From positions 1-35,803 of IMG/VR virus record IMGVR_UViG_3300027976_001356: a stretch of DNA of 35,803 nt; one strand, 5' to 3'. Of this stretch, positions 7,579 through 17,573 are shown piece by piece. Numbering within the stretch: the first letter of the stretch is position 1; each line of letters starts with the position of its first letter. The notes beneath the pieces were generated by a model. The model did no database searches. It worked only from the letters and a program-made list of their open reading frames with translations, and was not told where the DNA came from. The position numbers and the translations under genes are program-made. Source of the stretch: a virus.

Positions 7579-10296
7579 ATGGCGGCACCAACATGGTTAA
7601 CAAAGGCAGGTCTATTAGGTACAGTAACGGAACGAACAGCCGTAACGATTCCGTTTGCAGCAAGCGGGTCTGATACTACCTTTACACTTCTTTCGGGAAC
7701 ATTACCTAACGGCCTTGTTCTAAAAGTATTAACGACTGCAACAAGTACAGCAACTACGGGTTACATAACCGGTAATCCTATGAGTGTTCCAACAAAAATA
7801 AGTTCGGAATTTGTCATTCGGGCTAGGAATGATGTTGGAATTTCAGATAGAACGTTTGTGCTAGACACTATAGGAACTACTGCTCCTATTTGGGTAACGC
7901 CGGCCGGTTATCTTCCAATAGGTACAAGCGGAGAATGTTTCGGTGTTAACCGTCATACTGTTGATTATCAATTATATGCATTGCCGAATATATTGTTTGA
8001 AAACATGAAGATGCGTTATTATATTGCAGATGGTGACGGACAAATTCCTAGAGGACTAAGGCTAACAGAAGACGGACGCATTATTGGTACTATTGACGAG
8101 ATTACTGTATCAGAAGAATATGGCGCAGCAAGTAGTGCAGGGTACGACACTGAGTTTTATGATAGATATCCATATGACAGTGCTGTAATTATTGGTGATA
8201 TTCCCACAAGACCCAAGTTGCTTAAAAAAATATATCAATTTTATATAACAGCAACTGATGGTTATGAAATTTCTAGAAAACAATTTAAAATTCAAGTATT
8301 AGACCATAACAGTTTAAGAGGCGACACTTCTTATATTTCTTCAGATGCAGAATGTTTTCAAGCAGGCGATAGTTACTTGTTTACTCCAACTTGGTTAAGT
8401 CCTGCTAACTTAGGTATCCGTCGTGCTAATAATTATCAAATAATTGATCTTAAAACATACGATCCTCATCCTGCAATTGGCACAAACGAATGGACATGGG
8501 ATACATTAACAGTTAATCCTGAAATAAGAGTAGAAGCAGACACACAAGCAAATACCGGTCCAGACGGGTTTGAAGTAGTAATGCGTGGAGTTGTAGACAC
8601 GTATGCATATTTGCCTGCGGCAATACAAGGTGATTTATATCGAGTGTCAGATGAAAATACTAATTATGTATTTGACGGCACAGATTGGATTTCAGCAGAT
8701 TTTTATCCTAAGTATAATAGAGCAGGAACATCAACAGTTCATATTAAAAATTTAACCAGTTTACCTCAGGTAGGTCATCAGTTTAGATTAGACAATTATT
8801 TAGAAAGCGCATTAAACACTACAACATATACAATTAGTTCAGTAACAGGAACCACAACAAGTTGTCAAATTGGTATACGATACAATGATCGATTAGTAGA
8901 TGATGTATTAATTTATGATACAATTTTGTTAGATAACATTTCAGACGGAACTGTTTTTTACATAGGTACTGCTAGTGAAAAGCCCTTAGGGTTTAACCTA
9001 AATCCAGAGACTGGTGATTTGTATGGACAAATTCCATACATACCTGCATATAACTTAGATTATAAGTTTACCATTAGAATGATTAAAAATGATGTTAAAA
9101 CTGGAGATACAAGTTATTTAGATAGAGTATTTCAATTAAGGTTGCAAGGAAGTATCAATACAGATTTGGGATGGATATCTACTGCAACAATTGGCACTAT
9201 AAGAGCAGGATTACAAAGTGAGTTGTTTGTAAAAGCAGAACATGAAAATTTTCCTGATCTAGACATTCAATATAAGTTAACTTCCGGAGAATTACCTAAC
9301 GGATTAGAATTTAAAAATGATGGTAGCATTGCAGGCAAAATACCATACGGCGGATTAACTGATGTAGATGCCGGCAATTTTACAATTGACAGTGATAATA
9401 CAAAAATAGATCGTGCGTTTACGTTTACTGCAGAAGCAACAAATGCATATAGGCTTGCTACTATTGATCAAACATTTACTATTTTAATAGATGATAATGA
9501 TAGAACTCCTTACAGTTCTGTCTATATTCGTCCGTTTATGAATAGAGATCGGCGTAAGAGTTATAGAAACTTTATTAATAGCACTAACATCTTTAATGAA
9601 GATGTGCTATATCGTCCTGCTGATCCAGCATTTGGTCTACAAAAAGAAATACGAATGACCATTGAATATGGTCTAGAAAGATTAAACCTTGCTGAATACA
9701 TTATAGGATTACAATATTATTTTTACAACAAGAGATTTTATTTTGGTGCAGTTAAAACTTTGCCTGCAGAGGACGAAAAAGGCAATTATGTATATGATAT
9801 TGTATACTTAGATGTGATCGACAATCAAATAAACTCAGCAGGTAAAAGTCCAGATAGTATAAGTTTTTTAATTAATTCACAATTAGTTGATTTATATTCT
9901 GACAGTACAGTCAATTGGCGAAATAGTTTAGAAAGTATTCCTATTTACGGCGATGTTATTAAAACTGACGAATACTTACGTCCGAGATTTATGCGTACTG
10001 TACAATCAATTACAGGTGCTCCTTTGGGATTTATTAAGGCGGTTCCTATTGCATATATAAAACCTGGAGAAGGTAAAAACATTGTTCGTAAGATACAGTT
10101 AAGTGGATTTGATTTTAAACTAATGGACTTTGAAGTAGACCGATTATTAATTGATCAAACCTTCGATTACGATGGCGATAAATACCTCAAGTTCCCAATA
10201 AAGAATATTGATGATCCGCAGACATTAAACGTGTTAGCAGGCCCAGACGGTATTATCATTCTTGACGAAGATGGAAACGAACTTTTAGTTGAATAA
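7579..10296 (+). CDS. Virion structural protein with putative Ig/cadherin-like repeats
   Basis: A 905-aa protein three bases after the previous stop. It contains several copies of a motif typical of He_PIG/cadherin-like Ig folds, LPNGL-x-L followed by a G-x-I-x-G strand: SGTLPNGLVL near residue 38, GQIPRGLRLTEDGRIIG near 155, EKPLGFNLNPETGDLYGQIP near 470, and SGELPNGLEFKNDGSIAGKIP near 570. These domains commonly bind carbohydrate or build extended stalks on phage surfaces. The C-terminal third (after about residue 640) is different: Tyr/Asp-rich with Tyr-Tyr-Phe patches (LQYYFYNKRFYFGAV), perhaps a globular tip or base. It lies between fibre genes in the same operon, so a role in the adhesion apparatus is likely. 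The precise T4 equivalent is not clear. Confidence 0.75.
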   Translation: MAAPTWLTKAGLLGTVTERTAVTIPFAASGSDTTFTLLSGTLPNGLVLKVLTTATSTATTGYITGNPMSVPTKISSEFVIRARNDVGISDRTFVLDTIGTTAPIWVTPAGYLPIGTSGECFGVNRHTVDYQLYALPNILFENMKMRYYIADGDGQIPRGLRLTEDGRIIGTIDEITVSEEYGAASSAGYDTEFYDRYPYDSAVIIGDIPTRPKLLKKIYQFYITATDGYEISRKQFKIQVLDHNSLRGDTSYISSDAECFQAGDSYLFTPTWLSPANLGIRRANNYQIIDLKTYDPHPAIGTNEWTWDTLTVNPEIRVEADTQANTGPDGFEVVMRGVVDTYAYLPAAIQGDLYRVSDENTNYVFDGTDWISADFYPKYNRAGTSTVHIKNLTSLPQVGHQFRLDNYLESALNTTTYTISSVTGTTTSCQIGIRYNDRLVDDVLIYDTILLDNISDGTVFYIGTASEKPLGFNLNPETGDLYGQIPYIPAYNLDYKFTIRMIKNDVKTGDTSYLDRVFQLRLQGSINTDLGWISTATIGTIRAGLQSELFVKAEHENFPDLDIQYKLTSGELPNGLEFKNDGSIAGKIPYGGLTDVDAGNFTIDSDNTKIDRAFTFTAEATNAYRLATIDQTFTILIDDNDRTPYSSVYIRPFMNRDRRKSYRNFINSTNIFNEDVLYRPADPAFGLQKEIRMTIEYGLERLNLAEYIIGLQYYFYNKRFYFGAVKTLPAEDEKGNYVYDIVYLDVIDNQINSAGKSPDSISFLINSQLVDLYSDSTVNWRNSLESIPIYGDVIKTDEYLRPRFMRTVQSITGAPLGFIKAVPIAYIKPGEGKNIVRKIQLSGFDFKLMDFEVDRLLIDQTFDYDGDKYLKFPIKNIDDPQTLNVLAGPDGIIILDEDGNELLVE

Positions 10297-10299
10297 TAT

Positions 10300-12606
10300 A
10301 TGAGTACCATAAGCAATTTACCATCGTTAACTACAGTTACAAATGATGTTTCTCTGATAGCAGCGCAGGAGGGGAAAACATATCAAACTACTGTAGGCGA
10401 CTTAGGAACATTCTTTAGTAGAGAAACTGCGGTAGGTGCAACTGGTGCCACTGGACCAATTGGTCTAAGAGGAGCAACAGGAAGCGGCGCAACTGGTGCT
10501 ACTGGATTAGTAGGTCCTGCAGGAGTTGATGGTGCTAGCGGTGCAACAGGCCCAAAAGGTGATAGAGGCGAACCAGGCGCTACAGGCGAACAAGGCATTG
10601 CAGGAACGGCGGCGGCTCAAGGTGCTACCGGATCTACAGGTGCAACTGGTGCAACTGGACCCTTAGGATCTACAGGCGCAACAGGTCCTGCAGGTGCAAC
10701 TGGTGCAACTGGACCCTTAGGATCTACAGGAGCATTAGGAGCAACTGGTCCGCAAGGTATTCCGGGCACTGCAACTTATGCAGGTGGTACAGGGTCAACC
10801 GGATCTACTGGTTCTACTGGCCCTGTAGGCAATGACGGCAATGACGGGGCTACTGGTGCAACAGGGCCGCAAGGCATTCAAGGCATTGCAGGAACTGCGG
10901 CATTGCAAGGAGCAACAGGTTCATCTGGTGCAACTGGACCTCAAGGAAATATAGGAACAACAGGTGCTACTGGACCACAAGGAATTCCAGGTACCGCAGC
11001 AGCACAAGGTGCTACAGGTGCAAGTGGAGCAACAGGTCCTGTGGGCGGGCCAGGTGCAACAGGTGCTTCTGGATTACAAGGATCAGAAGGCATACCAGGA
11101 CCACAAGGAAATATAGGCGCTACTGGTGCCAGCGGTGCTGACTCCACAGTACCAGGTCCACAAGGTGCTACTGGTGTTCAAGGTGCTACAGGTGCTGGCG
11201 CTACTGGAGCCGAAGGTATACCAGGACCAGATGGTGCAACAGGCGTAACGGGGCCTACTGGCGCTACTGGAGCAGGTGCTACTGGTGCTACTGGCATAGG
11301 ATCAACCGGTGCAACAGGTAACCAAGGAGAGCCAGGTGCTACCGGAGCAGGTGCTACTGGTGCTACTGGTAATCAAGGAGGCACAGGTGCTACTGGTGCG
11401 TTAGGTGCAACAGGAGAACTTGGTGCAACAGGTGCTACTGGACCTCAAGGTATTCAAGGTGTGAGCAATGTGCCTGGTGCAACAGGAGCAACTGGCCCAA
11501 ATGGACCGCCGGGTGTAAGTACTGAAGGCGGGACTGGCTCAACAGGCGCTACAGGATCAACTGGCCCGCAAGGAGAACTTGGTGCGCAAGGCGAAATTGG
11601 TGCTGATGGCGCTTTTGGTGCTACTGGTGCTACTGGTTTATATGTAACTACTGCAACATTAGTCGACGGTAATATTAATTTAGAGTTTACTTTAAATGAT
11701 AGTACTACAATAACAGTAGGGCCTATAACTGGCGCAACTGGTCCAACGGGTTCAACAGGTGCTACTGGTCCAGAAGGAAATTTTGGTGCAACTGGCGCAA
11801 CAGGGCCCGACGGAGCAACTGGCGCTGATGGTGCTACCGGTGCTACCGGACCTTCAGGTGCAACTGGTCCAGATGGTATTCCGGGATCATTTGGGGCTAC
11901 TGGATCTACTGGCGCAACTGGACCACAAGGAAGTGCTGGTGCAGTAGGTGCATCCGGAGTATCAATTACAACTGCTAGTATAATATTAGACGAATTAGTC
12001 TTAACGTTATCAAATGCAACTGATATAGTTGCAGGTAATGTTAGAGGTGCAACTGGACCAGCAGGTCCGTCAGGTGCAACTGGACCAGCAGGTCCGTCAG
12101 GTGCAACTGGTGCTGCTGGTACTGAGGCCAACACATTACTAGTTACAAGCACAACTGCTAGTACATACTATGCGGGGGCACAAGAATTAAATATCGGAAG
12201 TACAGTTGTAGCAAGAGATATAAACGGAATAATTTATGGTACAGCAACATCTGCACAATATGCTGACTTAGCAGAAAAATATCTAACAGATCAAGAATAT
12301 GATGTAGGTACAGTAGTAATGGCAGGCGGGGACCGAGAAGTAACTGCTGTGAAAAATAATGATTGTTATGCAGTAGGTGTTGTATCTGAAAAACCTGCAT
12401 ATAGAATGAACGAAGAATTAGAAGGCGGTACATTTATTGCTTTAACAGGGCGTGTGCCTGTTATGTTAGCGACATTTGTAAGAAAAGGTGACCCCATTTA
12501 TCCTTGGGGTGACGGTAAAGGTACTAATGTACCAAATAGTCGATCACCATTTGCATTTGCTTTAGAAGACGGTGGGCCCGGTTTAGTGGAGTGTTTAGTT
12601 AAATGA
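10300..12606 (+). CDS. Collagen-like (Gly-X-Y) tail fibre with C-terminal YADLAEKY domain
   Basis: A 768-aa fibre protein. Residues 1-42 are a globular N-terminal module ([20 protein letters not shown]) also used by the next gene. From about residue 46 to 600 the chain is Gly-X-Y triplets dominated by Gly-Ala-Thr, with [10 protein letters not shown]-type inserts, as in collagen-like phage fibres that trimerise. Two beta-rich breaks occur (near residues 447-475 and 549-582). Residues 654-768 are the YADLAEKY domain, homologous by eye to residues 1986-2109 of the protein at 726-7055 ([30 protein letters not shown]), likely assisting trimer folding or tip assembly. There is no clear ribosome site, so coupling to the upstream gene (stop three bases earlier) is likely. 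Receptor unknown. Confidence 0.85.
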   Translation: MSTISNLPSLTTVTNDVSLIAAQEGKTYQTTVGDLGTFFSRETAVGATGATGPIGLRGATGSGATGATGLVGPAGVDGASGATGPKGDRGEPGATGEQGIAGTAAAQGATGSTGATGATGPLGSTGATGPAGATGATGPLGSTGALGATGPQGIPGTATYAGGTGSTGSTGSTGPVGNDGNDGATGATGPQGIQGIAGTAALQGATGSSGATGPQGNIGTTGATGPQGIPGTAAAQGATGASGATGPVGGPGATGASGLQGSEGIPGPQGNIGATGASGADSTVPGPQGATGVQGATGAGATGAEGIPGPDGATGVTGPTGATGAGATGATGIGSTGATGNQGEPGATGAGATGATGNQGGTGATGALGATGELGATGATGPQGIQGVSNVPGATGATGPNGPPGVSTEGGTGSTGATGSTGPQGELGAQGEIGADGAFGATGATGLYVTTATLVDGNINLEFTLNDSTTITVGPITGATGPTGSTGATGPEGNFGATGATGPDGATGADGATGATGPSGATGPDGIPGSFGATGSTGATGPQGSAGAVGASGVSITTASIILDELVLTLSNATDIVAGNVRGATGPAGPSGATGPAGPSGATGAAGTEANTLLVTSTTASTYYAGAQELNIGSTVVARDINGIIYGTATSAQYADLAEKYLTDQEYDVGTVVMAGGDREVTAVKNNDCYAVGVVSEKPAYRMNEELEGGTFIALTGRVPVMLATFVRKGDPIYPWGDGKGTNVPNSRSPFAFALEDGGPGLVECLVK
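10637..10730 (+). repeat. 40-bp exact direct repeat within the collagen-like region
   Basis: Positions 10637-10676 and 10691-10730 are identical over 40 bases with a 54-base period (18 residues, six Gly-X-Y triplets). Identity at third codon positions indicates a recent duplication or recombination within the fibre stalk, which could change stalk length. Confidence 0.85.
12046..12099 (+). repeat. 27-bp perfect tandem duplication in the collagen-like gene
   Basis: Two identical adjacent 27-base units (12046-12072 and 12073-12099) encode two copies of GATGPAGPS, immediately before the C-terminal non-collagen part. It is a likely site of copy-number change by slipped pairing. Confidence 0.85.
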
Positions 12607-14054
12607 GTACCATAAGCAATTTACCAGTATTAACTACTGCAACGGGAGAAACAATAGTTCCTGCAATTGACACAAGCGTATTAGGTGCAAGGCCAACAGT
12701 TCAAGTAAGTTTAGATACAATAGCAGAATATATTCTAACACAACAAAATATTGCCACTACATCAACGCCCGGTGTTGTTATTGTAGGCAATGGATTAGAA
12801 ATAGATAGTACTGGAACTATATCAGTAAGTTTAGATGTGTCAGGAGCCACTGGCGCAACAGGTATTCAAGGTGCTACTGGAGCAACCGGCTTGCAAGGTT
12901 CAACTGGTGCTAGACTAACTGCTGTAATTTCAATTGTTAAACCTGCAGAATCTACGGCAGGTGACATGTGGCTAGACGTTGGAAACTCGGGACAATTATT
13001 AACATACAATGGCAGTATTTGGGTTGCAGCAGCACCTGGTGGAGCCATAGGAAATAATGGTGCTACTGGAGCAACTGGACTGCAAGGTATTCCGGGTACT
13101 GCGGCGGCATTAGGTGCAACTGGTTCTACGGGTGCAACCGGAGCACCAGGCGCAACTGGAAGTTTAGGTGCAACAGGGCCGCAAGGATCAGTAGGTTCTA
13201 CAGGTTCTACAGGAATAGGCTCACCGGGTGCAACCGGAAGTTCAGGCGCAACTGGGCCAAGCGGATTAAATGGCGTGGACGGAGATCCGGGCTCTACTGG
13301 TTCAACTGGACCACAAGGACCACAAGGAACTCCGGGTGGTGCTACTGGACCACAAGGTTCAACTGGTGCTACAGGATTCCCCGGTATAACTGGAAATGAA
13401 GGTGCTACTGGTGCTACAGGAAGTGGTGCTACAGGATTAACTGGTTCTCAAGGAGATCAAGGAGCAACTGGAGTACAGGGATTAACAGGTTTAACCGGTG
13501 CTACCGGTGCAGGTGCTACCGGTGCAACCGGTATTGGTACTCCAGGTGCTACTGGTGCAGGGGCAACAGGTGCTACTGGTCCACAAGGAGAATTTGGGGC
13601 AACAGGAGCGGCAGGATCTGAAGGTGCCACGGGTGCAACCGGTTTAGACGGTCCAGCAGGAGCAACAGGTGCTGATTCAACAATTCCTGGTTCTGCAGGT
13701 GCTACTGGTCCGCAAGGTCCAAACGGGCCCGACGGATCAACTGGTGCTACCGGGCTAGGAGCAACAGGTGCTACTGGTCCGCAAGGAAACGACGGGAACA
13801 TTGGAGCAACAGGTGCTACCGGTGCGCAAGGATTTGGTGCTACCGGCGCTACTGGATTGACGGTAACTGGTCCACAAGGAGAATTTGGTGCTACCGGCGC
13901 TACTGGATTGACGGGATCTGTTACAGTAACTAGTAGCGCACAGACTCCTACTTCTACAGGAAATCCGGGCGAAATTACTTATGATAGTTCATATATGTAT
14001 GTTTGTGTAGCAACTGACACATGGATAAGAACAACAATAGACACAACCTGGTAA
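12603..14054 (+). CDS. Collagen-like fibre, paralogue of the preceding fibre's N terminus
   Basis: A 483-aa fibre overlapping the previous gene by the ATGA tetranucleotide. Its first 24 bases are identical to those of the gene at 10300, giving the same MSTISNLP start. Residues 1-75 form the N-terminal module, followed by a short Gly-X-Y segment, a small beta-domain ([20 protein letters not shown], about residues 120-140) and a long Gly-Ala-Thr collagen-like stalk to about residue 440. The C-terminal domain ends in [19 protein letters not shown], a short Tyr/Trp-rich tip domain common at the ends of phage fibres and different from the tip of the preceding gene. The pair therefore seem to share an attachment module but carry different tips. 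Receptor binding is inferred from architecture. Confidence 0.82.
   Translation: MSTISNLPVLTTATGETIVPAIDTSVLGARPTVQVSLDTIAEYILTQQNIATTSTPGVVIVGNGLEIDSTGTISVSLDVSGATGATGIQGATGATGLQGSTGARLTAVISIVKPAESTAGDMWLDVGNSGQLLTYNGSIWVAAAPGGAIGNNGATGATGLQGIPGTAAALGATGSTGATGAPGATGSLGATGPQGSVGSTGSTGIGSPGATGSSGATGPSGLNGVDGDPGSTGSTGPQGPQGTPGGATGPQGSTGATGFPGITGNEGATGATGSGATGLTGSQGDQGATGVQGLTGLTGATGAGATGATGIGTPGATGAGATGATGPQGEFGATGAAGSEGATGATGLDGPAGATGADSTIPGSAGATGPQGPNGPDGSTGATGLGATGATGPQGNDGNIGATGATGAQGFGATGATGLTVTGPQGEFGATGATGLTGSVTVTSSAQTPTSTGNPGEITYDSSYMYVCVATDTWIRTTIDTTW
13832..13914 (+). repeat. 32-bp exact direct repeat near the fibre tip
   Basis: The 32-base sequences at 13832-13863 and 13883-13914 are identical with a 51-base offset (17 residues). 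They encode [10 protein letters not shown] twice, with a variable segment between. Another sign of recent duplication in the stalk. Confidence 0.8.
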
Positions 14055-14060
14055 TAAATT

Positions 14061-15050
14061 ATGGCAATAAGTTTTCCAAACGATCCTAACAACGGCGACA
14101 TATATACATATGATGGCTACCTTTGGGTTTACAATTCTACTTCAACTGCTTGGTTAGCAGGGCCACTACCTGGAGGTGCTACCGGCGCTACTGGTCCAGG
14201 AGGGGTCGGAGCAACTGGTGCAACCGGAGTTACTGGTGCTACTGGAATTCCAGGTACTGCTGCACTACAAGGCGGCACAGGTGCTACAGGTGCCAACGGC
14301 GCTACAGGGTTAACAGGTGCTACTGGTTCTGGAGCCACTGGTGCAACAGGGCCGCAAGGATCAACTGGTCCACAAGGGTCAACTGGAGCACAAGGAGTTG
14401 GTGGTACAGGTGCTACTGGAGCACAAGGTGCCACTGGCTTAGATGGAGCAACTGGACCTGCCGGTTCTACTGGTGAACAAGGTATTCCAGGAACCGCAGC
14501 AGCACAGGGCGGCACAGGCGCTACAGGTGCTGACGGGGCGACTGGGCCTGCCGGGGCGACTGGAGCAGGTGCTACAGGCGCTACTGGAACTAATGGATCA
14601 AATGGTTCTACTGGAGCGACTGGTCCAGCAGGTTCCACAGGACCTAGTGGAGTTGGATCGACAGGTGCTACTGGACCGACTGGTGCTACTGGCACAGCAG
14701 GTGTAAGTAATGTGCCAGGTGCTACTGGACCGACTGGTGCTACTGGTGCTGCTGTATTAGTCGGCAATACTTATACTGTTCAAACTCTATATGTAAACAC
14801 ATTGACAGTATCATCAGCAGGCGCTGCAAATATTGTTTCTGGTAATGACTTAAACTTATCAGCAGTAGGCAATGTCAAAGTAAACAGTCCGTTTATTCTT
14901 TCTACTTGCACAACTTCAACATTAACTACACTGTCATTAACTACTACTCCAGGTGCTATGATGTTTGCAATAGATGCTGTCGGAGTGGCGCAGCCAGTTT
15001 ATTTTGATGGCACTTATTGGTGGACATACGATAGAACAAGGATTTACTAA
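14061..15050 (+). CDS. Short collagen-like fibre with a distinct C-terminal domain
   Basis: A 329-aa fibre starting seven bases after the previous stop. Residues 1-35 form a small domain ([20 protein letters not shown]) resembling the G-D-x-x-x-Y-x-G-x-x-W-x-Y modules used as caps in phage fibres. Residues about 38-234 are Gly-X-Y triplets, mostly GATGATG, with GIPGTAA interruptions like those in the two preceding collagen-like genes. The C-terminal domain (about 235-329) begins with strand-rich [19 protein letters not shown] and ends [18 protein letters not shown]. It lacks both the YADLAEKY domain and the tip of the second fibre. Three consecutive genes thus share a stalk but have three different ends. 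It is likely a virion fibre; target unknown. Confidence 0.8.
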   Translation: MAISFPNDPNNGDIYTYDGYLWVYNSTSTAWLAGPLPGGATGATGPGGVGATGATGVTGATGIPGTAALQGGTGATGANGATGLTGATGSGATGATGPQGSTGPQGSTGAQGVGGTGATGAQGATGLDGATGPAGSTGEQGIPGTAAAQGGTGATGADGATGPAGATGAGATGATGTNGSNGSTGATGPAGSTGPSGVGSTGATGPTGATGTAGVSNVPGATGPTGATGAAVLVGNTYTVQTLYVNTLTVSSAGAANIVSGNDLNLSAVGNVKVNSPFILSTCTTSTLTTLSLTTTPGAMMFAIDAVGVAQPVYFDGTYWWTYDRTRIY

Positions 15051-16627
15051 TGTTGCACAAGTTTTATGTTGTTGCAGAAGATGCAATTAGTAAAGACTCT
15101 TTAAAACAAGAATTAGTTTCAGATACAGGGGACGAAGCAATACCTACAAGAACAGTAGATATTGTAGACGACATGCCGCACAGCAATCATAACTCCGCGG
15201 TGTTACTAACACAGGAAGAAGCAGATGCATTGTTAAGCGATTTACGAATTGTAGATGTGCATAGAGATCCTTACGAATTAGGTGTGCAAAAAAGTCCATT
15301 TGGTATTAGACCAGGCAATTATAGTAAAAGTGCTATAGCAAACACTAATAATAAAAACTGGGGACTCCTTAGGGCTGTAAGCACAACACACAATTTTGGA
15401 CTGAATACAACTATAGCAGCAAATGTTCCGTTTAACTTAGATGGTACAGGCGTTGATATTGTTGTTATCGATACAGGAGTAGAACCTAATCATCCAGAGT
15501 TTGCAGTCAATACAGACGGTACAGGCGGTAGTCGTGTAGTAGATTATGACTGGTCACAGCACGGCATCATGAGTGTTCCTACTGGAGGATTTTTGGGTGA
15601 CTGTGACGGACACGGTAGCAATTGTGCAAGTATTGCAGGGGGTAATACATGCGGTTGGGCCAAAGGGTCTGCCATTTATACTCTACGTTCAGTAGGGGAC
15701 GGTACCGCTGGTCCCTATACAGATATTACAGACGGAAGAACATTGGCATTGTTGGACGATTTTCAAATTTGGCAAACTCTACGAGCATGGCATAACTCTA
15801 AGCCTGTAGACCCTGTAACTGGTTACAAACGTCCTACTATTGTTAATTGTAGTTTTGGATTTAACATAACCTATAGAGATGTAACCAACATTAATTATAG
15901 AGGAAGTTTAACCGGAGCAACTACTACAACTGTTGCATACGGTACTATAGGAGTTCCAGAAGGCGGCAGCGGTGTTCATGGATATAGGTATACTGCAATA
16001 GATGCCGAAGTTGCTGCTACTATTGCTGTTGGAATTATAGTTGTTGGTGCTGCCGGAAACGATCGTCATAAAATAGATGTGTTAGGCGGAGCAGATTATA
16101 ATAACTATTGGACAAGTTCTTACTACGGAAGTAGTTTTTATTATCATAGAGGTTCGACTCCTGCTGCAACATCGGGAGTAATCACAGTAGGATGTATTGC
16201 AGCAGTTGCTACTAGTAATCCTGATCCTGAACATAAACGCAATTTTAGTTGTGCTGGTCCTAAAGTAGATGTATGGGCACCCGGTGATTATATTATGGGT
16301 GCATATGCTAACGCTGCATATGCAGGTCCTGCGGTTGCTGATACAAGAAGTGCTGGTACATACACTTACTATCTAAATGCAATTTCAGGAACTAGTCAAT
16401 CAAGTCCTCAAGTTGTAGGATTATTAGCATGCATATTACAAGCAAGACCTTGGATGACCCAACAAGATTGTCGTAATTTTATCGAAGCATACGGTAGCAA
16501 TTGGCTTGCCGATGAAACATATTATAGTGGGACTAATTACGGTTCTTGGGGAAATCTACAGGGCGGCCCTGCTAGAGCACTATACCAACCATTTAATTTA
16601 CCTGACCCACTAACAATCCGTGGCTAA
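15050..16627 (+). CDS. Subtilisin-family (S8) serine protease in the fibre operon
   Basis: A 525-aa protease of the subtilase fold with the full catalytic set: Asp141 in VVIDTGVEPNHPEF, His188 in DCDGHGSNCASIAGG, oxyanion Asn337 in VGAAGND, and Ser449 in ISGTSQSSPQVVGL. Residues 1-80 are Asp/Glu-rich and may be a propeptide or chaperone segment. No signal peptide is visible, so it acts in the host cytoplasm or on the virion, unlike secreted bacterial subtilisins. The ATG overlaps the preceding stop by one base (TAATG) with AAGGA seven to eight bases upstream, so it is made with the fibres. Possible roles are fibre maturation, or a virion-borne protease attacking host surface protein; position supports either. 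The catalytic call is secure, the substrate unknown. Confidence 0.92.
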   Translation: MLHKFYVVAEDAISKDSLKQELVSDTGDEAIPTRTVDIVDDMPHSNHNSAVLLTQEEADALLSDLRIVDVHRDPYELGVQKSPFGIRPGNYSKSAIANTNNKNWGLLRAVSTTHNFGLNTTIAANVPFNLDGTGVDIVVIDTGVEPNHPEFAVNTDGTGGSRVVDYDWSQHGIMSVPTGGFLGDCDGHGSNCASIAGGNTCGWAKGSAIYTLRSVGDGTAGPYTDITDGRTLALLDDFQIWQTLRAWHNSKPVDPVTGYKRPTIVNCSFGFNITYRDVTNINYRGSLTGATTTTVAYGTIGVPEGGSGVHGYRYTAIDAEVAATIAVGIIVVGAAGNDRHKIDVLGGADYNNYWTSSYYGSSFYYHRGSTPAATSGVITVGCIAAVATSNPDPEHKRNFSCAGPKVDVWAPGDYIMGAYANAAYAGPAVADTRSAGTYTYYLNAISGTSQSSPQVVGLLACILQARPWMTQQDCRNFIEAYGSNWLADETYYSGTNYGSWGNLQGGPARALYQPFNLPDPLTIRG

Positions 16628-16632
16628 ATATA
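16623..16632 (+). promoter_or_regulatory. Weak late-promoter-like element
   Basis: The TAAATA core of the T4 late octamer occurs at 16625-16630 inside GCTAAATATA. The overlapping octamer TAAATATA matches the consensus at six of eight positions and ends 21 nt before the ATG at 16654, the same gap as two other late-type elements here. AAGAGA lies just before the ATG as a ribosome site. Weak evidence. Confidence 0.3.
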
Positions 16633-16653
16633 TACAACTAACAAGAGATTCTT

Positions 16654-17226
16654 ATGAGCAGTACAGCAACAACTTATATCAATAGTATTAACACCAATTA
16701 TCCAATTCCTGGAGTAGATAATGACACTCAGGGATTTAGAGATAACTATTCAAACATTAAAAATGCGTTAACATCAGTTGCAAGTGAAGTTAACGGACTA
16801 CAAACAAATACCGTAAGGCTAAAGGTAAGTAATGATTTCGGGTACGACGGAAATATCTACAGGGCTGTATTAGACTCAGTAGGCTTAAAAGTATTTACAG
16901 TTGACGAAGATGTGACTGAAATTAATGCATTAAATGGAAACTATCAACAAGTGGGTATTACAGGTAATGTCAGTTTAGGAGTTGTTAACTGGCCAAGCGC
17001 AGAAATAGAAGGCAAGGTTAAATTAGAAATTAAAAATAATTCTACTACAACTAATGCTACTGTAACTTTCAATAACACATTAGGCAGTATTAAAAAAGAA
17101 TCTAGCCTAACATTTCCCTACACGGTAAGTTCTACTACCTCGCCTGATCCATTTTTCTTTGAATTATGGACTGTAGATGCTGGTGCAAAGGTTTATGTAA
17201 AATTATTAGGGGGCCCTTTTGTTTAA
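16654..17226 (+). CDS. Small virion-type protein with a short helical N terminus
   Basis: A 190-aa protein with an N-terminal helix (INSINTNYPIPGVDNDTQGF, FRDNYSNIKNALTSVASEVNGL) that loosely recalls the KIN-x-NF modules opening the giant fibre and its short partner. A beta-rich domain follows and ends FFFELWTVDAGAKVYVKLLGGPFV. No cysteines or catalytic motifs are evident. It closes the late virion operon and is followed by a gene whose TTG start overlaps its end. A structural role (fibre connector or baseplate accessory) is likely from position and resemblance; I cannot assign a T4 counterpart. Confidence 0.6.
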   Translation: MSSTATTYINSINTNYPIPGVDNDTQGFRDNYSNIKNALTSVASEVNGLQTNTVRLKVSNDFGYDGNIYRAVLDSVGLKVFTVDEDVTEINALNGNYQQVGITGNVSLGVVNWPSAEIEGKVKLEIKNNSTTTNATVTFNNTLGSIKKESSLTFPYTVSSTTSPDPFFFELWTVDAGAKVYVKLLGGPFV

Positions 17227-17461
17227 TCCATTAATGGAAGATTTGTCTAAATTAAAGGACAACGAAGTTGAATCCAAAGTTTTAGAACTTGGTAAAAAAT
17301 ATGCTATTGCTGCACGATCTGGAATGAATGATGTTATTCCACAGATACTTGTTGCATTAGAAGCATATCGATTCGAAATGTCGAAAAGAAGTCAAAGAGC
17401 ACTGCAAGACACTTCAACTAAATTAAATGGTGAAATTGATGGCTTGATTAATGTAGATTAA
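17219..17461 (+). CDS. Small all-helical phage protein with TTG start
   Basis: An 80-aa, predicted all-alpha protein (MEDLSKLKDNEVESKVLELG, IPQILVALEAYRFEMSKRSQ). The TTG at 17219 is favoured over the in-frame ATG at 17234 because an AGGGGG ribosome site lies about six bases before TTG, whereas the ATG has none. The frame overlaps the end of the previous gene by 8 bases. If the ATG is used the protein loses five residues. It resembles short helical proteins common in T4-like marine phages, but I know no function. Its last codons contain the -35 element of the downstream promoter. Confidence 0.6.
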   Translation: MFNPLMEDLSKLKDNEVESKVLELGKKYAIAARSGMNDVIPQILVALEAYRFEMSKRSQRALQDTSTKLNGEIDGLINVD

Positions 17462-17478
17462 TCTGTTATACTTAACAG
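17444..17478 (+). promoter_or_regulatory. Sigma70-like promoter predicting a leaderless mRNA
   Basis: TTGATT (17444-17449), a 17-base spacer, then TATACT (17467-17472) and six bases (TAACAG) before the ATG at 17479. Transcription would start at or within a base of the ATG, and no ribosome site is visible. The same geometry recurs before the genes at 19066 and 27429. Confidence 0.65.
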
Positions 17479-17573
17479 ATGAAAACTACAGAATACGGTG
17501 ATATATTATTAACTTCAGATGAAGTTTTTAAAGCCATATATTCTGGACAAATAACAGATATTAAATCTGTTAT
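17461..17573. repeat. Four copies of an 8-mer forming two palindromes over a start region
   Basis: ATCTGTTA at 17461-17468 pairs with TAACAGAT at 17473-17480 (4-base gap). ATAACAGAT at 17551-17559 pairs with ATCTGTTAT at 17565-17573 (5-base gap). The first palindrome covers the -10 box and the first two bases of the ATG at 17479; the second is inside the gene, about 91 bases further on. A 13-base direct repeat (17460-17472 and 17564-17576) includes TATACT. It could be a paired operator or an RNA switch. Confidence 0.75.

Noticed and set aside
10383-14767. Several minus-strand frames rich in Pro-Val-Ala-Pro (10383-10598, 10941-11147, 11454-12152, 13457-13801, 14129-14767)
   Set aside because: They are antisense shadows of Gly-Ala-Thr collagen codons; the repeat lacks stops on the other strand. 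They lack ribosome sites and promoters.
10300-15050. Dense short repeats that could suggest a CRISPR or satellite array
   Set aside because: The repeats are in frame, degenerate and encode Gly-X-Y triplets; there are no equal spacers or uniform repeats.
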